DNA of 64,000 bases from CAVRTM01 sp963724015 (GTDB lineage Bacteria > Actinomycetota > Actinomycetes > Actinomycetales > Dermatophilaceae). Positions within the stretch are counted from its first letter, which is position 1; each line of letters opens with the position of its first letter. The notes beneath the pieces are model-generated. The model was not told the DNA's origin, ran no database searches, and saw only the letters and a list, made by a program, of their open reading frames with translations. Position numbers and translations under genes: made by a program. Of this stretch, positions 27,970 to 35,616 are shown in pieces. The stretch is from assembly GCA_963724015.1 (NCBI GenBank), contig CAVRTM010000014.1:489594-553593 (forward strand), in the 5' to 3' direction.

Positions 27970-28977
27970 GTGTCCAACCGCGCTGCCGTCATGACCGAGC
28001 TGGGAAAGATCGTCGTCCAGGATCGTCCGGAGCCCGAGCCGGGGCCGCAGGAGGCGGTCGTCCGCGTCGAGGCGGTCGGGGTCTGCGGCTCCGACACCGC
28101 CTACTACAAGGTGGGCCGCATCGGCGACTACGTCGTCGACGGCCCGATCGTCCTCGGCCACGAGGTGTCCGGCCAGGTCATCGACGTGGGCAGCGAGGTG
28201 CACAACGTGGCGGTGGGGGACCGGGTGGCGATCGAGCCCGGGACGCCGTGCCGCACCTGCCGCGAGTGCATGGCCGGGCGCTACCACCTGTGCCCGGACC
28301 TGGTCTTCCTGGCCACGCCGCCGTACGACGGCGCGCTGATGGAGAAGATGAGCATCGACGCCCGCAACCTCTACCCCATCCCCGACGCGATGACCTACGA
28401 GGAGGGAGCCCTGCTCGAGCCGCTGTCGGTCGGCATCTGGGGATGCAAGCGGGCCGGGCTCCAGCCCGGGGACGACGTCCTGGTCACCGGTGCGGGACCC
28501 GTCGGCCTGCTCGCGGGCGCCACCGCGCGCGCCCTGGGAGCGGGGAGCGTGACGATCACCGACCTCTCGCCGTTCCGGCTCGACCTTGCCCGCGCGATGG
28601 GGCTGCGCACCGAGCGCAGCGACGCGCCGGGGAAGGACGACTTCGACGTCCTGCTCGAGTGCTCGGGGGCGCCCGGCGTGCTGGGGTCGGCCATGCGCCG
28701 GCTGCGGCCTGCCGGCCGGGCCGCGATGATCGGCATGTCCAAGGAGGAGTCGATCGGCCTGCCGCTCTCCCAGCTGAACCCCCAGGAGCTGACCCTCAGC
28801 CTGGTCAACCGCTACAACCACACGTGGCCCATCGCCATCGAGCTGGTGTCCTCCGGCAGGGTCGATGTGAGTCCGCTGGTCACCCACCACTTCTCGCTGG
28901 ACCAGGCCGAGGACGCCCTGACCCTCGGCGGGAGGGTCGCCGACTCCGTCAAGGCGGTCATCCACCCGCAGCGCTGA
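27970..28977 (+). CDS. zinc-dependent polyol (sorbitol/xylitol-type) dehydrogenase
   Basis: 335 residues of the medium-chain dehydrogenase family. Catalytic zinc ligands GVCGSD and GHE (LGHEVSG), a structural zinc loop CRTCRECMAGRYHLC, and the NAD fold VTGAGPVGLLAGATARALGA. Closest to L-iditol/xylitol dehydrogenases, which oxidise polyols to ketoses. It closes the operon with the XylFGH-like importer, 36 bases downstream, so the imported substrate is more likely a polyol than xylose. GTG start at 27970. Confidence 0.85.
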   Translation: MSNRAAVMTELGKIVVQDRPEPEPGPQEAVVRVEAVGVCGSDTAYYKVGRIGDYVVDGPIVLGHEVSGQVIDVGSEVHNVAVGDRVAIEPGTPCRTCRECMAGRYHLCPDLVFLATPPYDGALMEKMSIDARNLYPIPDAMTYEEGALLEPLSVGIWGCKRAGLQPGDDVLVTGAGPVGLLAGATARALGAGSVTITDLSPFRLDLARAMGLRTERSDAPGKDDFDVLLECSGAPGVLGSAMRRLRPAGRAAMIGMSKEESIGLPLSQLNPQELTLSLVNRYNHTWPIAIELVSSGRVDVSPLVTHHFSLDQAEDALTLGGRVADSVKAVIHPQR

Positions 28978-29155
28978 CCAGGACCGCTCGCCAAGGCCGG
29001 CCCAGCACGATGGTGAGCCGGCCCGGAGCTGGGCGTCAGGATGCCGCGGAAAAAATTGTCCTCCCGATCACGCGCGAATTCCCTTACCAGGGCGTAGGTT
29101 CCCCTTGGCGTCGCCGTTCGGCGCCGCCTTCACCATCTCAGGGGGTCTTTCACAG

Positions 29156-32110
29156 ATGCCACGTCCCCGTAGAACCGCGGCCGCCGTCACCGGCGCCGCG
29201 ACCATCACCCTCGTTGCGATGATGGCCCAGCCCATGGCCGTCGCCGCCCCGGTCCATCGTGCGACCGACACCCACGGCGGCAAGGCCGGTCGCAGCACCA
29301 CCAAGGCCGCGGGCGACCGCGTCCACCGTGAGCACTTCGACTCCCGGCGGGAGGGCAAGGCCGGGCTCGCGCTGACCAAGAAGGCAGCGCTCACCGCGGC
29401 CAAGCCGCCTGCGCAGGTGGCCGAGCTGAAGAAGCACCTGGGCAACCAGGGCCTCGTGACCATCGACGCGCTGACCGGTTCACCCCGGCAGATCGCCAGG
29501 GCGGACGGCTTCCTCACCGGCCCCTCCAAGGCCAGGGCGCGTGACATCGCGCTGGGGTACGTCCGGGCCAACCACGCGGTGTTCGGCCTCGACGCCTCCG
29601 CTCTGGCGGGGCTCACGCTGCGCAAGGACTACGTCGACGTGGCGGGCACGCACCACCTCTCCTTCGTCCAGGAGGTCAAGGGGATCCCCGTCTTCGGCAA
29701 CGGTCTGGTGGCCCACGTGGCCAAGGACGGCCGTCTGATCGCCTTCACCGGCTCGCCCCTCACCAGCCTCTCCAGCATGCCAGGGGCCAACCCCGGTATC
29801 ACCGCCGCCGCCGCGCGCGCGTCGGCCGTGAAGGACGCAGGCGGTACGGCGTCCACGGTCGCCGCGAAGAAGCTCGCGGGCGCCACCTCGGACACCCGCT
29901 TCACGGGCGGGGACCGCGCGAGCCTGGTGTGGTTCAAGACCGCTGGCGGCACGGTGCTGGCCTGGCAGACCCAGGTCGCGCCCAGCACCAAGGAGCTCTA
30001 CACCTCGGTCGTCGACGCGGCCTCCGGGCGTGTGCTGTACCGCTCCAGCCTCGTGGACAACGACACCGCGGTCGTCTGGGAGAACTCGCCCGGTGCGATC
30101 CGTGGCGGCACGGCGCGGCAGGTGAAGCTGCCGACCAGCTGGCTGCCCACCAACAGCTCCGTGCTGCAGGGGCCCAACGCGCACGTCTTCACCGATGTCA
30201 ACGACGACAACGCGGCGTCCACCACCGAGGAGATCCGGCCCAGCTCCAAGGGTCACTTCGACTACAGGTTCACGCCCTTCGCCTCGCAGATCCCCGGGAT
30301 GCCGTGCGCGACGCGGTACCCGTGCTCGTGGGAGCCGAACACGCCGAACTCCTGGCGCACCAACGCATCCCAGAACGCGACGCAGGTCTTCTACTACGTC
30401 AACAAGATGCACGACCACCTGAAGGCTGCGCCGATCGGGTTCACCGCGAAGGCGGGCAACTTCGAGGGGGTCGACGCCGTCGACACCCAGCCGCTCGACG
30501 GTGCCAACACCGACAAGGGCCTGCCGGACGCCAACCACGTCGACAACGCCAACATGGGCACCCCGCCCGACGGCCAGGCGCCGACCATGCAGATGTACCT
30601 CTTCCACCAGCCCGGGACCAGCTCGGCCCAGGACCCGTTCATCGCCTCCAACGGCGGTGACGAGTCCGACGTCGTCTACCACGAGTACACCCACGGCCTC
30701 TCCAACCGCCTCGTGGTCGACGCCAACGGCAACTCGACCCTGGGCAACGTGCAGGCCGGCTCGATGGGCGAGGCCTGGAGCGACTGGTACGCCATGGACT
30801 ACCTGGTCAACCAGGGCCAGCTCGTCGACACCAAGGCGAGCGGCGACCTGCGGGTCGGCGACTACGTCGGTGCCGGCAAGGACCTCATCCGGACGCAGCC
30901 GCTGGACTGTGCAGTGGGCAGCACCTCGGCCAAGTGCCCGGGCCTGCCGGGCAAGCCGGGTGGCTACACCTACGGTGACTTCGGCGCCATCGCCGGAGGC
31001 CCCGAGGTCCACGCGGACGGCGAGATCTGGGGCGAGACCCTGTGGGACCTGCGCGCCCGGATCGGCTCGCAAGCGGCCGAGTCGCTCGTGACCCGCGCCA
31101 TGGAGCTGTCGCCGGCCAACCCGTCGTACCTGGACATGCGCAACTCGATCCTCCAGGCCGACGTCGTCCAGGGTGGCAAGCGGCTCGGCGCGATCTGGTC
31201 GGTGTTCGCGAACCGCGGCATGGGCTACTTCGCCTCCGCGCTCAACGGCGACGACACGACCCCGTTCGAGGACTTCTCGCTCCCGCCGGCGTCGAACGCG
31301 CCGAAGGGCAGCATCACCGGCACGGTGACCGACGACAGCAGCTCGGCCGCCCTGGCCGGTGCCGTGGTGTCGGTCGGCGGGCACGCCTCCTCGCCCGGCT
31401 TCAGTGAGTACCTCGCGGCGACGACCGATGCCAAGGGTGCCTACAAGATTCCCAACGTCTACTACGGGACCTACCACGACGTCTCGGCCGTCAAGGGTTC
31501 CTACGACACCGCGGTGGAGACCCTGACGGTGCGCGGCCCCAACACCTCCAAGAACTTCGCCCTGCGCAAGGACTGGGCGGCCAGCAGTGGTGGCGCCAGC
31601 GTGGCCGGGTTCAACGGGCCGGACTTCACCCCCTTCGGGTGTGGACCCGGCTCGGCGATCGACCAGTCCCTCGGCCTCGGCTGGGGTAGCACGTCGGCCG
31701 ACCACGCCGGTGGCCCGAGTGACTTCACGGTGACACCGAAGTACGTCGTCGTGAAGCTGCCGCAGGCAGTGAACGTCAGTGCCATCGCGGTGGATCCGGG
31801 CAACACCTGCGGCGACGCGGGGAGCTCCTCGACCAAGGACTACCGGGTCGAGACCACCACGTCGGCCGTCCTCACGGGTGCCACCTGGCAGCTCGCCAGC
31901 TCCGGCAGCTTCACCGCCGCTGACCGTCACCGGCTCAACTCGCTGACGCCGGCCACCGGCACCGGGAGTGCGGTCACGTTCGTGCGGTTCACGATGATCA
32001 ACCCGCAGGTCCCCGGCGACTTCGCCACCACGTGCGCGGTCGGCGGTTACACCGGCTGCGACTTCATGGACATGAGCGAGCTGGAGGTCTACGGCAAGAG
32101 CGCCTCGTGA
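29156..32110 (+). CDS. secreted M36 (fungalysin-type) metalloprotease
   Basis: 984 residues. Sec signal (basic PRPRRT, hydrophobic AAAVTGAATITLVAMMAQPM, AVAAP cleavage area). Propeptide to about 330, then the M36 catalytic domain with zinc site YHEYTHGLSNRL (HExxH) and downstream glutamate GSMGEAWSDWYA. After about residue 720 comes a carboxypeptidase-regulatory-like beta domain (GSITGTVTDDSSSAALAGAV) and a C-terminal F5/8-type-like domain (about 815-980) that may bind surfaces. Self-standing gene; the 178 bases upstream (28978-29155) show only an AT-rich patch near 29050. ATG 29156. Confidence 0.88.
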   Translation: MPRPRRTAAAVTGAATITLVAMMAQPMAVAAPVHRATDTHGGKAGRSTTKAAGDRVHREHFDSRREGKAGLALTKKAALTAAKPPAQVAELKKHLGNQGLVTIDALTGSPRQIARADGFLTGPSKARARDIALGYVRANHAVFGLDASALAGLTLRKDYVDVAGTHHLSFVQEVKGIPVFGNGLVAHVAKDGRLIAFTGSPLTSLSSMPGANPGITAAAARASAVKDAGGTASTVAAKKLAGATSDTRFTGGDRASLVWFKTAGGTVLAWQTQVAPSTKELYTSVVDAASGRVLYRSSLVDNDTAVVWENSPGAIRGGTARQVKLPTSWLPTNSSVLQGPNAHVFTDVNDDNAASTTEEIRPSSKGHFDYRFTPFASQIPGMPCATRYPCSWEPNTPNSWRTNASQNATQVFYYVNKMHDHLKAAPIGFTAKAGNFEGVDAVDTQPLDGANTDKGLPDANHVDNANMGTPPDGQAPTMQMYLFHQPGTSSAQDPFIASNGGDESDVVYHEYTHGLSNRLVVDANGNSTLGNVQAGSMGEAWSDWYAMDYLVNQGQLVDTKASGDLRVGDYVGAGKDLIRTQPLDCAVGSTSAKCPGLPGKPGGYTYGDFGAIAGGPEVHADGEIWGETLWDLRARIGSQAAESLVTRAMELSPANPSYLDMRNSILQADVVQGGKRLGAIWSVFANRGMGYFASALNGDDTTPFEDFSLPPASNAPKGSITGTVTDDSSSAALAGAVVSVGGHASSPGFSEYLAATTDAKGAYKIPNVYYGTYHDVSAVKGSYDTAVETLTVRGPNTSKNFALRKDWAASSGGASVAGFNGPDFTPFGCGPGSAIDQSLGLGWGSTSADHAGGPSDFTVTPKYVVVKLPQAVNVSAIAVDPGNTCGDAGSSSTKDYRVETTTSAVLTGATWQLASSGSFTAADRHRLNSLTPATGTGSAVTFVRFTMINPQVPGDFATTCAVGGYTGCDFMDMSELEVYGKSAS

Positions 32111-32141
32111 CCGCGACCTCGGTCCGGTAGCGAGCTCCACG

Positions 32142-32175
32142 CCAGGGGGTGCGACCACACGGTCGCGCCCCCTGG
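32142..32175 (+). terminator. strong hairpin after the M36 protease gene
   Basis: Arms of 15 bases (ccagggggtgcgacc / ggtcgcgccccctgg, one non-Watson-Crick position) around a four-base loop, 32 bases after the protease stop. Typical intrinsic-like terminator without T-run. Confidence 0.6.
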
Positions 32176-32231
32176 TGCCGTTCTGCCGGGCGCCGGTCCA
32201 CCTCGACGGCCCCGACTGGCTGCAGCGTTCG

Positions 32232-32720
32232 CTAGCCCCGACCGAACGTCTCGAGCAGGACGCCTCGCTCCGCCTCGGTCAGGTTGGCGTCGATCAGCTT
32301 CATGTCCACCCCACGGAACCGCTCGCCGACCCGGTCGAGGTCGCCGTGGTCCGTGACCACGAAGAGCGCCGAGGTCCCCTCGGTCACCTCGCCGCGGATC
32401 CTCTCCAGCTGGTCGCTGGTGATCCCCATCTTCTGGGTGGCCGCGCTGATCGCGCCGATGCCCGCCCCTGCCGCGACCCCGAGAACCGGGACGAAGAACA
32501 GGGCGCCGAACAGCAGCCCCCAGAACGCCCCCCACCCGGTACCTCGCCAGGTTTCCTCGCGACCGTGCTTGATGTCGGGCCGCTTGGCACCCGGCGGCCA
32601 GGAGACCACGGCGTGGTCGATGATCTCGATCAGGCCGTCCCGCGCGGCCCCGTGCAGCAGGGACTCGGCGTGGTCGGCCCCCTCCGGCGTGCTGAACTTC
32701 CACACGGTGAATGCCGTCAT
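32232..32720 (-). CDS. DUF1269-type membrane protein
   Basis: 162 residues. An N-terminal soluble part (MTAFTVWKFSTPEGADHAES), a central Gly/Ala-rich hydrophobic hairpin (FWGLLFGALFFVPVLGVAAG then AGIGAISAATQKMGI), and a C-terminal soluble part (RGVDMKLIDANLTEAER). This is the layout of DUF1269 proteins of unknown role, often linked to stress or membrane potential. ATG 32720. Confidence 0.7.
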   Translation of the reverse strand: MTAFTVWKFSTPEGADHAESLLHGAARDGLIEIIDHAVVSWPPGAKRPDIKHGREETWRGTGWGAFWGLLFGALFFVPVLGVAAGAGIGAISAATQKMGITSDQLERIRGEVTEGTSALFVVTDHGDLDRVGERFRGVDMKLIDANLTEAERGVLLETFGRG

Positions 32721-32740
32721 CTGCAGCCCCGTTCTCCTCG

Positions 32741-32770
32741 GTCCGCCGAGGTCCGCCGAGGTCCGGCGAG
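32741..32770. repeat. three tandem 10-bp repeats upstream of DUF1269 gene
   Basis: gtccgccgag, gtccgccgag, gtccggcgag in direct succession, followed by gtcccgaccg. They start 20 bases before the gene's start codon on the minus strand, at helical-turn spacing. Confidence 0.5.
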
Positions 32771-32878
32771 GTCCCGACCGGCTCGGACCCCAGAGCCCGA
32801 ACATAGGGGCGAGCGCAGGCTGCCGGTTCCGCTAGTCGACGTACCCGGCTGGGCTGCACGTCGACAGCGGGCCCGGAC

Positions 32879-32893
32879 AGGGCTTTCGGCCCT
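32879..32893. promoter_or_regulatory. DosR/DevR-like inverted repeat
   Basis: AGGGC-tttcg-GCCCT, a 5-5-5 perfect repeat, 72 bases before the alpha/beta hydrolase gene at 32965 and about 160 bases before the divergent DUF1269 gene. Resembles the GGGnC...GGCCCT variant of DosR boxes. Confidence 0.35.
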
Positions 32894-32964
32894 CCCGCCC
32901 CCCGGCGAGTCGACCTACGCTGCAGCGGCGGGCACAGGGTGCTCGGGTCTGCGAGGAGGCGACG

Positions 32965-34752
32965 ATGGCGCTGGAGCCACCTGGGTCAACCGGCCCGACC
33001 CGGGAATCGAAGCCCGACACCCGGGACCCGGTCGTTCCCCGTCAGGCCGCCCCCGACCCGCGACCGGCCGCGGCGGGCGTCGAGAAGTCGTCTGACGGGC
33101 CCCGTACGGCGGGTCGCCGCCGGCTCCGGGGACGGGGTCACCTCACGCTGCCCGGCAGCTGGGGTGCGCTCGTCCTGGGGTGCCTCTCGTTCAGCCCGTC
33201 CCTGCTCCCGCGCGGTGGTCTGCTCCAGGGGCTGGTCTGGGGCATCAGCGCGGGCATCGGCTACGGGGTGGGCGTCCTCGTCGCATGGGTCTGGCGGGCC
33301 TTCGCCGACCGCGACCCCCGGCCGCCCCGGAGCTGGGCCTGGCGGACGTTTCTCGTCAGCGCCGCGGTCCTGCTCGTCGTGTCGTTCGGACTCGGACAGT
33401 ACTGGCAGCACGAGATCCGCCGGCTGATGGGCGTGACCGAGGTCAACCTGGCCTGGGTCGTGGCGTCCCCCCTGGTTGCAGCCGCGACCTTCTGGCTCAT
33501 CATCCTCATCGGCCGCGGCCTCCGCCGCGGGTACCAGGCGGCCGCCCGCCTGCTGAGGCGGTGGATCGGCCCTCGGGCCGCGACCGCGGTGGGCTGGGCC
33601 CTGGTGGTGGGGCTCACCTACCTGGTGGTCACAGGACTCCTGCTGGACGGGCTCGCCGGCGCCGCCGACAAGAGCTTCTCGCTGCGTGACACCACGACGG
33701 CCGAGGGGGTGCACCAGCCGACCACCGCCCTGCGCTCCGGCAGCCCCGACTCCCTCGTGCCGTGGGACACCCTGGGCTACGAGGGGCGGAAGTTCACCGG
33801 CCTCGGTCTGTACCCGAACGACATCAAGAAGGTCACGCATCACGCGGCGGTGGAGCCGATCCGGGCCTACGCCGGGCTGGCCTCCGCACCCGACGCCGAG
33901 TCCCGGGCGGCCCTCGCCGTCCGCGACCTCGAGCGCGCGGGCGGCTTGCAGCGCAAGAACCTGCTCGTGGTCACCACGACCGGCAGCGGGTGGGTCGACC
34001 CGGCGCTCGTGGACACCTTCGAGTACCTGACGAACGGGGACGCGGCCACGGTGGCAGTCCAGTACTCGTACCTGCCGTCGTGGATCTCCTACCTGGTCGA
34101 CCAGTCCAAGGCACGCGAGGCCGGCCGGGCCCTGTTCGACGCCGTCTATGACCCGTGGTCGAAGCTGCCAGCCGGCCGACGCCCGAGGCTGTTCGTGGCG
34201 GGGGAGAGCCTGGGCTCGTTCGGCGGCGAGACCGCGTTCAGCGGGGAGTACGACCTTCGCAACCGCACCGACGGCACGCTGTTCGCCGGTCCGCCCAACT
34301 TCAACACCCTGTTCCGCGAGTTCAGCGACCACCGTGACCCCGGCAGCCCGGAGATCCAGCCGGTCTACAAGGAGGGCCGGACCGTCCGGTTCACCGGCGA
34401 CCCCGGCGCGCCGATTCCCCCGCAGGGCCGCGCCTGGGACGGCAGCCGGGTGCTGTACCTGATGCACGCCTCAGACCCCATCGTCTGGTGGAGCCCGCGC
34501 CTGATCCTTGGCAAGCCGGCCTGGGCCAGCGAACCCCCCGGCAAGGACGTCCTCGCGGGGGTCTTCTGGATCCCGTTCGTGACGTTCTGGCAGGTCACCG
34601 CCGACCTGCCGTTCGCCACCGGCGTGCCCGCCGGGCACGGCCACACCTACACGGCCGAGTACGTCGACGGGTGGGCCGCGGTCATGCAGCCCGAGGGGGT
34701 CGGCCCCGACGAGCTGGCGAGGATCCGCAGCGCGGTCACGACCACCGAGTGA
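32965..34752 (+). CDS. membrane alpha/beta hydrolase, uncharacterised actinobacterial family
   Basis: 595 residues. About four membrane helices lie between residues 65 and 235 (SWGALVLGCLSFSPSLLP, GISAGIGYGVGVLVAWVW, TFLVSAAVLLVVSFGLGQYW, NLAWVVASPLVAAATFW). The C-terminal 330 residues form an alpha/beta hydrolase domain with nucleophile motif VAGESLGSFGGE and possible acid/His in HASDPIVWW and GHGHTY. This fits the Abhydrolase_9 proteins of mycobacteria and relatives; substrate unknown. ATG 32965 has AGGAGG 6 bases upstream. Confidence 0.75.
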   Translation: MALEPPGSTGPTRESKPDTRDPVVPRQAAPDPRPAAAGVEKSSDGPRTAGRRRLRGRGHLTLPGSWGALVLGCLSFSPSLLPRGGLLQGLVWGISAGIGYGVGVLVAWVWRAFADRDPRPPRSWAWRTFLVSAAVLLVVSFGLGQYWQHEIRRLMGVTEVNLAWVVASPLVAAATFWLIILIGRGLRRGYQAAARLLRRWIGPRAATAVGWALVVGLTYLVVTGLLLDGLAGAADKSFSLRDTTTAEGVHQPTTALRSGSPDSLVPWDTLGYEGRKFTGLGLYPNDIKKVTHHAAVEPIRAYAGLASAPDAESRAALAVRDLERAGGLQRKNLLVVTTTGSGWVDPALVDTFEYLTNGDAATVAVQYSYLPSWISYLVDQSKAREAGRALFDAVYDPWSKLPAGRRPRLFVAGESLGSFGGETAFSGEYDLRNRTDGTLFAGPPNFNTLFREFSDHRDPGSPEIQPVYKEGRTVRFTGDPGAPIPPQGRAWDGSRVLYLMHASDPIVWWSPRLILGKPAWASEPPGKDVLAGVFWIPFVTFWQVTADLPFATGVPAGHGHTYTAEYVDGWAAVMQPEGVGPDELARIRSAVTTTE

Positions 34753-34764
34753 GGCGGTCACCGA

Positions 34765-34793
34765 GTGACGCGGTCGCGGCCGGGCCGCGTCAC
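34765..34793. terminator. shared hairpin between convergent genes
   Basis: GTGACGCGG, 11-base loop, CCGCGTCAC. It sits between the hydrolase stop and the convergent CPBP gene end, overlapping the latter's stop by four bases. Likely terminates both. Confidence 0.5.
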
Positions 34794-35503
34794 GGCAGCC
34801 GCTGGTGGGCCACGGCCCAGGCAGCGACCAGCGCGAAGCCGTTGGTCGCCACGTGGGCCAGGACCGGCGCCACGAGGCTGCGCGACCGCAGCCGCAGCAC
34901 CGCGAAGCCGATGCCGGCGAGGAAGGTCACCACGACGGCCCCGACCACCAGGGCCACCTGGCCTGTCGCGTGCGTCGCAGCCCCGCCGACGGCACGGTTG
35001 TCCGACATGGTCTGCAGGGTGGGCTCGATGTGCCACAGACCGAACATCAGCGCCGTGACCCAGGTGGCGCGGCGCGGCCCCCAGAGCGCCATCGCCGACC
35101 CCAGCAGCACGCCCCGGAAGGCGAGCTCCTCCGGGACCGCGGTCAGCAGGACCGTGGTCACCATGAGCTCGTACAGCAACCGGCCCGGCGGGATCGCGCC
35201 ACGCGCATCGTGGAGCATCGGCTGCGTCAGCGGCAGCTCGGCCGCGAGCAGGACCACCAGTCCCACGGCCGCGGCCGCAGCGACGCCGTACCGGCACCCG
35301 GCGGGTACGGCGGCCCGCTCCAGCCCAAGGTCTGCGGCCGAAGCGCCGGACCGCGCGGCGACCAGGGCGAGCACGGCGGTCAGCACCGGGATGGACACAC
35401 CGGGCGGCCCCGCCAGTCCCAGCCCACGCAGCAGGCTGAAGACGACGAGGACGGCTGACGCCTGCAGGAAGCACCGCCCCGGCCTCGTCACGGACGACAG
35501 CAC
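34790..35503 (-). CDS. CPBP-family intramembrane glutamic protease
   Basis: 237 residues, about seven hydrophobic segments. The four CPBP motifs are present: PEELAFRG (EExxxR), FGLWH (FxxxH) and HVATNG (HxxxN). Relatives are CAAX prenyl proteases (Rce1) and bacteriocin-immunity proteins; bacterial substrates are mostly unknown. GTG start at 35503, divergent from the SulP gene with 113 bases between. Confidence 0.82.
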   Translation of the reverse strand: MLSSVTRPGRCFLQASAVLVVFSLLRGLGLAGPPGVSIPVLTAVLALVAARSGASAADLGLERAAVPAGCRYGVAAAAAVGLVVLLAAELPLTQPMLHDARGAIPPGRLLYELMVTTVLLTAVPEELAFRGVLLGSAMALWGPRRATWVTALMFGLWHIEPTLQTMSDNRAVGGAATHATGQVALVVGAVVVTFLAGIGFAVLRLRSRSLVAPVLAHVATNGFALVAAWAVAHQRLP

Positions 35504-35616
35504 AGCAGCCGCGACCGTCGTCGCACGTCACCCCGGGCGGATGGGCTCATGCGGAGGGGATGAGGCGCCCGGCGTCGCCGCCGGCCCATCGTGAGGCCTC
35601 GAGGAGGTGGCGCACC

